Shown here: piece after piece, positions 58,791-64,000 of the stretch | Position numbering within the stretch: position 1 is the stretch's first letter | Layout of the letters: every line of letters starts with the position of its first letter | Source of the DNA: Mesorhizobium tamadayense | GTDB lineage: Bacteria > Pseudomonadota > Alphaproteobacteria > Rhizobiales > Rhizobiaceae | Assembly: GCF_003863365.1 (NCBI RefSeq) | Contig: NZ_RQXT01000002.1 | Span: forward strand, 124,001-188,000 | Length of the DNA: 64,000 nt | Direction of reading: 5' to 3' | Notes under the pieces: generated by a model | Told to the model about the DNA's origin: nothing | What the model saw: only the letters and a program-made list of their open reading frames with translations | Databases searched by the model: none | Program-made: the position numbers and the translations under genes

Positions 58791-59812
58791 CAGGCTGTTT
58801 CCCCCATTGGATATGCTTTGGCCGGCAGCGGGTCATTGGACGGATCGGCGATCAGCAGCCGGCGGTCGCGGCCGAGCCAGAGCTTGACGGTGAGCCTGGC
58901 CTCGGCCTGGCCGCGCGGCTCGAACTCCTGGCTGTCCTCGAGGTCGAGCCCGGCCTCCTCGAACCAGTCGGCGATCTGGCGGTCTGAAAAGCCGAGCCGC
59001 ATATGCGCGTGCTGGTCGCGCAGGAACTCCAGATTATGGGGCGCGAAGTCGACGATGACCAGCCGGCCTGCGGGACGCAGCAGCCTCGCCGCCTCGCCGA
59101 TGGCGCGGGCCGGATCGTCGAGATAATGCAGCACCTGGTGGATGGTGACGAGATCGAATGCGCTGCGCTCGACGGGCGGCGAGAAGATGTCGCCCTGGCG
59201 CACCTGCGCATTAGCGATGCCCGCCCTGTCGAGATTGGCGCGTGCCACCGTTAGCATCTCGCGCGACATGTCGATGCCGACGCCGCGCCGGTAGAGCGGC
59301 GCAAAGATCTCCAGCAGCCTGCCGGTGCCTGTGCCGAGGTCGAGCATCGACTGGAACGGCCGTTTGCCGACGAGCTTGAGCAGCGCCGCCTCCACCGCGC
59401 GGTCCGGCACATGCAGCGAGCGGATGCGATCCCAGCTTGCGGCGTTTTCCGAGAAATATTCGGCGGCGCGGTCCTGCCGCTTGCGCTTGACCGCGGCCAG
59501 CCGCTCCAGATCGCGCACCACCTGCGGATCGGCCTCGCGCACGCCAGCGACCAGACGCTGCACGAAATCGCGCGAGCTGTCGGTGTCCGACAGCCTGAAG
59601 AAGGCCCACGACCCTTCCTGGTAGCGGCCGATCAGCCCGGCATCGAGCAGCAGCTTCAGGTGCCGCGAGACGCGCGGCTGCGACTGGCCGAGGATTTCGG
59701 TAAGGTCGGAGACCGTGAGGTCCCCGCGTGACAGCAATACCAGAATGCGAAGGCGGCTGGATTCGGCCGCCGCCTTCAATGTATCTACCATCGTGTCGAG
59801 CGTGACATGCAT
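58790..59812 (-). CDS. ArsR-family regulator fused to a SAM-methyltransferase domain (SahR-like)
   Basis: A 340-residue fusion. Residues 1-90 are an ArsR winged helix (LTEILGQSQPRVSRHLKLLLDAGLI), without the Cys metal sites of ArsR/SmtB sensors. After a basic linker, a class I methyltransferase fold begins with LDLGTGTGRLLE (residues 157-168) and has a typical motif order to residue 300. Its union with metF and the upstream palindrome fit SahR, a regulator of methionine-cycle genes that senses S-adenosylhomocysteine. The fold could bind SAM or SAH as effector and need not catalyse. The ATG at 59812 is preferred; an in-frame ATG seven codons later also fits. Confidence 0.85.
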   Translation of the reverse strand: MHVTLDTMVDTLKAAAESSRLRILVLLSRGDLTVSDLTEILGQSQPRVSRHLKLLLDAGLIGRYQEGSWAFFRLSDTDSSRDFVQRLVAGVREADPQVVRDLERLAAVKRKRQDRAAEYFSENAASWDRIRSLHVPDRAVEAALLKLVGKRPFQSMLDLGTGTGRLLEIFAPLYRRGVGIDMSREMLTVARANLDRAGIANAQVRQGDIFSPPVERSAFDLVTIHQVLHYLDDPARAIGEAARLLRPAGRLVIVDFAPHNLEFLRDQHAHMRLGFSDRQIADWFEEAGLDLEDSQEFEPRGQAEARLTVKLWLGRDRRLLIADPSNDPLPAKAYPMGETA

Positions 59813-59831
59813 GAGCGGGCTCTCGCTAAAA

Positions 59832-59853
59832 GATATAAAGATATGTTTATGTC
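59832..59853. promoter_or_regulatory. palindromic operator, likely SahR site
   Basis: GATATAAAG-ATAT-GTTTATGTC matches its own reverse complement at 18 of 22 positions. It ends 20 bases before the ATG of the ArsR-methyltransferase gene and faces trmO on the other side. The AT-rich ATAAAG/CTTTAT half-site pattern resembles the SahR motif I recall from alphaproteobacterial methionine genes. Confidence 0.7.
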
Positions 59854-59948
59854 GAATTTGAAACCCTGGCAAGCACTATGTCGCTTCCGGACAAGAAAAT
59901 GGCGCAGCCGTGATCCGCGCGCCGGAAACGGTTGAGGGACGGGAAGCG

Positions 59949-60455
59949 ATGTTCGAGAGGCGCGAGGGTGAGAAGCTCCTGGAGACCGACCCGGCAGATA
60001 TGCCGCCGGACGGCCATGTCGTCTTCATCGGCCACATCGTCTCGCCCTGGGCGAGCCGCGAGGATTGTCCCAAGAACATGCGCGCCGCCCGCGAGACCGG
60101 CCGGGCAGCGACCGTCCTGATCGACGAACCCTATCGCCCAGGACTGCAAAACCTCGACCGCGCCAGCCACATCGTCATCCTATCCTGGCTCAATCACGCG
60201 CCGCGCCACCTGATTGTGCAGAAACCGCGCCATGCGGCTGAACCGAAAGGCGTTTTCTCCCTGCGCTCTCCGGCCCGGCCGAACCCTGTCGGTCTGCATG
60301 TCGCGAAGCTCGTCATGCTCGACATCGAGGCTGGCCGGATCGAGATCGACGCCATCGACCTGCTCGACGGCACGCCCGTCATCGACATCAAACCTTACCA
60401 CGCTTCGACCGATGCTTTCCCCGAAGCGACCATTGCCGGACGCGACGAGAAATGA
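59949..60455 (+). CDS. trmO: tRNA (m6t6A37) methyltransferase TrmO
   Basis: A 168-residue SAM enzyme of the UPF0066/TsaA family that methylates t6A37 in threonine tRNA. FIGHIVSPWASREDCPKN, HAPRHL and SPARPNPVGLHVAKL, and the late DGTPVIDIKPYH are the diagnostic motifs. The ATG at 59949 has GGGAAGCG ahead and gives the usual N-terminus; a GTG 13 codons earlier is possible. It starts close to the divergent ArsR-fusion gene and overlaps the next gene (ATGA at 60452-60455). Confidence 0.93.
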   Translation: MFERREGEKLLETDPADMPPDGHVVFIGHIVSPWASREDCPKNMRAARETGRAATVLIDEPYRPGLQNLDRASHIVILSWLNHAPRHLIVQKPRHAAEPKGVFSLRSPARPNPVGLHVAKLVMLDIEAGRIEIDAIDLLDGTPVIDIKPYHASTDAFPEATIAGRDEK

Positions 60456-60766
60456 GCGCTCCCACAGCCCGTCGCCGCGCCATTGCCAAGGCGCTGACCG
60501 CGCTCTTGCCGCTCGCCCCTTACGCCGACATGGAAAAGATCCGTGCGGAGGCCGGCGCCGTCCATATGAAAACCTTGCCGCCGACAATCGCGGTGTGGCT
60601 GGCGACCATCGCTCACATCCGCCATGCCCATACCGACTACGAGAAATTGCTCGCCGAAGGCTATGACCGGGACGCGGCGCGCTTCTTCGTCATCGAGCAG
60701 ACCAATGAGGTGCTGACGCGCTGGCGCGCGACGCGCCTGTTGGAGGAAGACGACGAGGACGAGTGA
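60452..60766 (+). CDS. DUF2293 domain protein
   Basis: A 104-residue acidic-tailed soluble protein matching DUF2293 (MKTLPPTIAVWLATIAHIRHAHTDYEKLL). It is translationally coupled to trmO by an ATGA overlap, a pairing seen in other alphaproteobacteria, so a role around tRNA modification is possible but unproven. The end is convergent with the MOSC gene (stop four bases away). Confidence 0.85.
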   Translation: MSAPTARRRAIAKALTALLPLAPYADMEKIRAEAGAVHMKTLPPTIAVWLATIAHIRHAHTDYEKLLAEGYDRDAARFFVIEQTNEVLTRWRATRLLEEDDEDE

Positions 60767-60769
60767 GCG

Positions 60770-61387
60770 TCAGGCGCGGTAGATCCACTGTTCCGGCACC
60801 CGCACCGAGATCTCCTCGCCTGCCCTGATGGTGCCTGGCTTCTCGACCCAGGCGACCAGGCCGCGCAGCCGCTTCGCCGCTTTCGGAAACAGCAGCGCTC
60901 CCGCCTCATGGTCGGCCATGCCGGCATTCTCGGCGATCGAGCGGCCGGCGATGCGGCAAGGCCCGTTCTGCGCATCGACCTTGATGGTCACTCCACACTG
61001 GAAGAACAAGATCGAACCTGCCGGCAGCATGGAAAGACGCGGCACGCCTTCGATCAGTAGATTAGCGCCGATCCACTCGGGCTTGATCTCCGCGATGCCC
61101 ATGCGATCGGCGACGACGGCAATCTCGTCCGCCGCCACCAGCGACAATTGCCTTTCGTTGCGCATCTCGGTGCCGCGTGGATACCAGGGCTCGCGCCCGC
61201 CCGAGCGCCGTGTCGCGCCGGCGTGGAAATCGCCTTCGATGCCGTCGAAGCCGAGCCGCAATTCATCCACTGCCCGCGTCTGGAAATGGTCGAAAGGGGC
61301 GACGTAAAGCGCCGCAACCCGCGCCACGAGTTTGCGCGCCGGGGTAATTTCAATAGCGCTCTCAGCCTCGGGGAGGAGGTCCGACAT
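60770..61387 (-). CDS. MOSC domain protein
   Basis: A 205-residue protein with a MOSC (molybdenum cofactor sulfurase C-terminal) domain: a beta-barrel with the conserved Cys in NGPCRIAGRSI, which in relatives binds Mo or takes part in sulfur transfer. VGRIA-type N-terminal strand VAALYVAPFDHF fits. The start at 61387 has AAGGA eight bases ahead; an in-frame upstream start adds a basic stretch. The partner enzyme is unknown. Confidence 0.88.
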   Translation of the reverse strand: MSDLLPEAESAIEITPARKLVARVAALYVAPFDHFQTRAVDELRLGFDGIEGDFHAGATRRSGGREPWYPRGTEMRNERQLSLVAADEIAVVADRMGIAEIKPEWIGANLLIEGVPRLSMLPAGSILFFQCGVTIKVDAQNGPCRIAGRSIAENAGMADHEAGALLFPKAAKRLRGLVAWVEKPGTIRAGEEISVRVPEQWIYRA

Positions 61388-61694
61388 GGCTTCATTCCTT
61401 CTACGCCTCGGCTCTAGATGCAGGTCGCCCAAAGTGCGCAGCGGTTTTGGGAGAACGACATGCATCAAAACGAAGACCTAAAGAGCGTCGCCTGAATCCG
61501 TTCAACGCGACGCGCTTTAGAGCAAAGGAAAATCGTAAGGTCCAGTCGAAAGCGGTGATGATCCGATCAACCGTCTTGATGAACATCACAGCCGATCACG
61601 AGCTTCTTACCTCGGATCGAGCCTCTTTTCTCCTATACGGTTTTGCCGCCGCGCGACGACCGGTGATAATCATGCCAAAGACAAGGGGTTACCG
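61388..61694. other. gene-free spacer with a palindromic repeat
   Basis: The left part is the repeat at 61411-61522. The rest (61523-61694) should carry promoters for the divergent MOSC and ICMT-like genes; no clear signal or RNA was recognised. Confidence 0.5.
61411..61522. repeat. Rhizobiales-type double-hairpin intergenic repeat
   Basis: TGCAGGTCGCCCAAA near 61419 pairs imperfectly with TTTGGGAGAACGACATGCA ending near 61473, and a second hairpin (AGCGTCGC with GCGACGCGCT) runs to about 61522. It has the same build as the elements at 5902 and 8335. Confidence 0.75.
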
Positions 61695-62261
61695 ATGCAT
61701 CCCGCACCGGCGATTGCAGCGATTTGGCTGATCTGGATCGTGTCATGGGCCGCGGCCGCCTTCTGGGCCGACCCTGTGCAAAAACGCGCCGGTTTCCTGG
61801 CCGAATTCCCTTACCGGGCCGTGCTGGTGGTCGGCACGATCCTTTTGTTCATACCGGCGCACGGCTATGCCGGCAGGCTCCGGCTGTGGATCCCGAGCCT
61901 TGCGGGAGCCTGGATCTGCGCCGCGCTGATTGCCGTCGGTCTGGCCTTCACCTGGTGGGCCCGCCTGCATCTCGGCCGGCTGTGGTCGGGGACGGTGACG
62001 GCCAAGGCCGAGCACCGCGTCGTCGACACCGGCCCCTACGGGCTGGTCCGTCATCCGATCTATACCGGCCTGCTGCTGGCGATCTTCGCCACCATGGCGG
62101 CGAAGGGCACTGTCTGGGGCATCGCCAGCGCCGCCCTGCTCACCATCGGCATCGTCATGAAGGCAAGGCTGGAAGAGCGCTTCCTGCGCGGCGAGCTCGG
62201 AGCAGCCTATGACGATTATATGAAGCGCGTTCCGATGCTGGTGCCCTTCGCGCCGGCCTGA
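61695..62261 (+). CDS. ICMT-like membrane methyltransferase
   Basis: A 188-residue protein with about five transmembrane helices. The SAM-binding motif GPYGLVRHPIYTGLL is at residues 113-127, and the C-terminal RFLRGELGAAYDDYMKRVP is the usual end of bacterial isoprenylcysteine carboxylmethyltransferase-like proteins. Bacteria lack prenylated CaaX proteins in general, so the substrate is unknown. GGGGTTACCG precedes the ATG. It ends 11 bases from the convergent FabH-like gene. Confidence 0.9.
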   Translation: MHPAPAIAAIWLIWIVSWAAAAFWADPVQKRAGFLAEFPYRAVLVVGTILLFIPAHGYAGRLRLWIPSLAGAWICAALIAVGLAFTWWARLHLGRLWSGTVTAKAEHRVVDTGPYGLVRHPIYTGLLLAIFATMAAKGTVWGIASAALLTIGIVMKARLEERFLRGELGAAYDDYMKRVPMLVPFAPA

Positions 62262-62272
62262 GCCGGATTGGG

Positions 62273-63394
62273 CTACAGCATCTTGAGAAGCGCGCCACCG
62301 ATCGAATAACCAGCGCCGAAAGCACAGAGCAGGCCGAAATCGCCGGCCTTCATGTCGGCATGGTTCTCCTCGAGCGCCACGATGGCGCCGGCGCCGGCCG
62401 TGTTGCCGAGCCGCTCCAGCACCATCGGCGCGCGGTCATGATCGACATCGTGGCCGAAGGCAAGTTTCAGGATCATCGCATTCATGCGCGCATTGGCCTG
62501 ATGCAGCCAGAAGCGGCGGATGCCTTGCGGCGTCAGCCCATGCTCGGCCAGGAACTCGACGATGAATTTGTGGCCGGCGACAGTGACTTCCTTGAACACC
62601 TTGTTGCCGACCTGCTTGATCAGGTTGCCCTCCAGGTTGATCATGTAGGGATCGTCCTGGGCGGTGCGGGTGTGGTAGCCGAGATTCGTGCGGATGTTGT
62701 TCGACAATTGCGTCCAGGTGCGCGTGTCGAGCACCTCGAAGCGCCCCGGCCGCTTCTCGCCTTGGTTGAGCCCTTCGACGATCATGGCCACCGAAGCGTC
62801 ACCGAAGATGAAATGCGTCTGCCGGTCGCGAAAGTTGAGATGGCCGGTGATGATCTCGGGCGTCGACACCAGGATGCGCTTGTGCGCCCCTGCCCTGACC
62901 AGGTTGACCGCGATGTGCAGCGCGGCTGCGGCCGATGAGCAACCGAGCCCCATGTCGAAGCCGGCGCCCTTGGTGCCCAGCGCCTGCTGCATCTCGATGG
63001 CGATCGCCGGATAAGGCCGCTGATGGTGCGAGGCCGAGCAGATCACCAGATCGATGTCCGACGGTTCGACGCCGGCATGGGCGATCGCCTTTCTCGCCGA
63101 AGCGACGCCGAACTCCGCCTCCAGCGACAGCGCATCGTCCGGCCGCGCCGGAATGCGCGGCGCCATGCGGGTCGGGTCGAGGATGCCCTCGCGCTCGACC
63201 ACATGGCGCGTCCGCACGCCCGACGCATGGACGATGAACTCACTGTCCGATTTCTGCAGCGGCGTCTTGCCGGTGGCGGCGCGGCGCGCATTCTCGATGT
63301 CGACCCAGCGGTTGAAGCTCTCGACCAGCTCTTCATTGGTGATGACAGGTTCGGGGATTTCGGCGCCGATGCCGCTGATGATGACGCGATGCAT
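62273..63394 (-). CDS. FabH-like beta-ketoacyl-ACP synthase III
   Basis: A 373-residue thiolase-fold condensing enzyme, longer than the 320-residue FabH. The catalytic triad is Cys152 (GLGCSSAAAAL), His298 (WLHQAN) and Asn331 (LGNTAGAG; the usual GNTSA reads GNTAG). It would start fatty-acid synthesis or elongate a special primer; this longer group often makes particular acyl chains, for example with odd or long primers. The ATG at 63394 (after GGACGGATTGG) is favoured over a TTG two codons earlier. Confidence 0.88.
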   Translation of the reverse strand: MHRVIISGIGAEIPEPVITNEELVESFNRWVDIENARRAATGKTPLQKSDSEFIVHASGVRTRHVVEREGILDPTRMAPRIPARPDDALSLEAEFGVASARKAIAHAGVEPSDIDLVICSASHHQRPYPAIAIEMQQALGTKGAGFDMGLGCSSAAAALHIAVNLVRAGAHKRILVSTPEIITGHLNFRDRQTHFIFGDASVAMIVEGLNQGEKRPGRFEVLDTRTWTQLSNNIRTNLGYHTRTAQDDPYMINLEGNLIKQVGNKVFKEVTVAGHKFIVEFLAEHGLTPQGIRRFWLHQANARMNAMILKLAFGHDVDHDRAPMVLERLGNTAGAGAIVALEENHADMKAGDFGLLCAFGAGYSIGGALLKML

Positions 63395-63517
63395 GTCCAA
63401 TCCGTCCGACGTGCGGCCTTGGTGCCGAAGCGGGCTACCCTTGTCGCATTTGGCCGGTTTATGCCAGCTTAAACCTCAGTTGCGCGCGGCTATCGCGATG
63501 AATTGACCGGAAGGCGG

Positions 63518-64000
63518 TCAGGCCCGCTTGGCGATGATGAAGATGCGAGGGAAACGCAGCAGCACCTTGCCGGTCGCCGTCTTCGGGTAGGCCTGTGCGA
63601 TCTTGGCGGTATAGCTTTCGAGGAATATCCTCTTCTCATCCGCATCGAGCAGATCGAGAAACGGCTTCAGCCCCGTCGCCTTGACCCATTCGACGATCGC
63701 TTCCGCGTCGGCCAGCGGATGGTTGTAGATCGTGTGCCAGATATCCACGCGGTCGGCGAGCGGCGACAGAAGATCGTAGTAGAAGGAAACCGGCGGCAGC
63801 GGCGCGCGAGCGGCACCCTTGAGCTTGGCCGAGAACGGCATCTCGGCCGCCGTATCACGCATCAGCTGATGCGAGGGCTCGCCGAGATTGTCGGGCATCT
63901 GAATGGCCAAGGCGCCGCCGGGTGCCAGCAATCCCATCAGCCGCTGGAACACCGCCGGATGCTCCGGCAGCCACTGGAAGACCGCGTTGGCGAAGATGAC
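63518..64000 (-). CDS. tam: trans-aconitate 2-methyltransferase, 5' end beyond window
   Basis: The frame is open from the right edge to a stop at 63518, giving the last 160 residues; the SAM-binding N-terminal part lies outside. VIFANAVFQWLPEHP at the edge, then GGALAIQMPDNLGEPSH and the YYDLLSP-xx-D-IWHTIYNHPL segment are diagnostic of Tam. It methyl-esterifies trans-aconitate, a by-product that inhibits aconitase. It is the next gene upstream of nothing else seen in the window. Confidence 0.92.
   Translation of the reverse strand, partial: VIFANAVFQWLPEHPAVFQRLMGLLAPGGALAIQMPDNLGEPSHQLMRDTAAEMPFSAKLKGAARAPLPPVSFYYDLLSPLADRVDIWHTIYNHPLADAEAIVEWVKATGLKPFLDLLDADEKRIFLESYTAKIAQAYPKTATGKVLLRFPRIFIIAKRA

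Overview
The window looks like a chromosomal segment of an alphaproteobacterium of the order Rhizobiales, most like Mesorhizobium or a close Phyllobacteriaceae relative. The grounds are high GC, the gene order of the division and cell wall (dcw) cluster, a btaAB betaine-lipid operon behind a PHO box, and several Rhizobiales-type palindromic intergenic repeats. This placement is by recognition; no search was run. The window carries no prophage, IS element, CRISPR array or tRNA gene that I can see. Both edges cut genes: a MATE transporter on the left and trans-aconitate methyltransferase on the right.

Layout. 1-11.4 kb holds mixed housekeeping and transport genes: MATE, MFS, TMEM175-like channel, SDR, iron permease-like protein, hexapeptide acetyltransferase, CreA, SCO, prmA, an Xaa-Pro aminopeptidase and azlCD. 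11.4-37.6 kb is one long minus-strand block. Read in the direction of transcription it is mraZ-rsmH-ftsL-ftsI-murE-murF-mraY-murD-ftsW-murG-murC-murB-(311 bp gap)-ddl-ftsQ-ftsA-ftsZ-lpxC-bamD-recN-ligA-DUF2461. Many junctions are ATGA overlaps and several genes start with GTG or TTG, which points to translational coupling. The block makes lipid II and cross-links it, builds the divisome and ends with outer-membrane genes. 38-43 kb has a trans-sulfuration enzyme, a parD gene with a frameshifted parE, RNase P RNA, a lytic transglycosylase, a DnaJ-like protein with a muramoyl amidase, and a small lipoprotein. 43-54.3 kb has 5-oxoprolinase, btaAB, higBA, a serine hydrolase and two more wall hydrolases. 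54.3-64 kb has a LysR/SDR pair, a PLP decarboxylase, a frameshifted DMT transporter, a 28-codon membrane ORF, metF with an ArsR-methyltransferase fusion, trmO, MOSC, ICMT-like, FabH-like and tam.

The most interesting signals are regulatory. (1) Four 10-bp-spaced TGGGN-type boxes, the kind bound by MraZ, sit inside a candidate mraZ promoter. (2) Eight GANTC (CcrM) sites lie within 179 bp of the only large gap between mraZ and ftsA, just ahead of ddl-ftsQAZ. (3) A PHO box (7-4-7 direct repeat) precedes btaAB. (4) A long palindrome precedes the ArsR-methyltransferase/metF operon. (5) Promoter-overlapping operators precede both toxin-antitoxin operons. (6) A 28-codon membrane ORF has its own promoter, ribosome site and terminator. 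Two genes (parE and a DMT transporter) are each broken by a one-base change in a C run, so sequence error must be excluded before calling them pseudogenes. I found no clear candidate for a wholly new multi-gene system.
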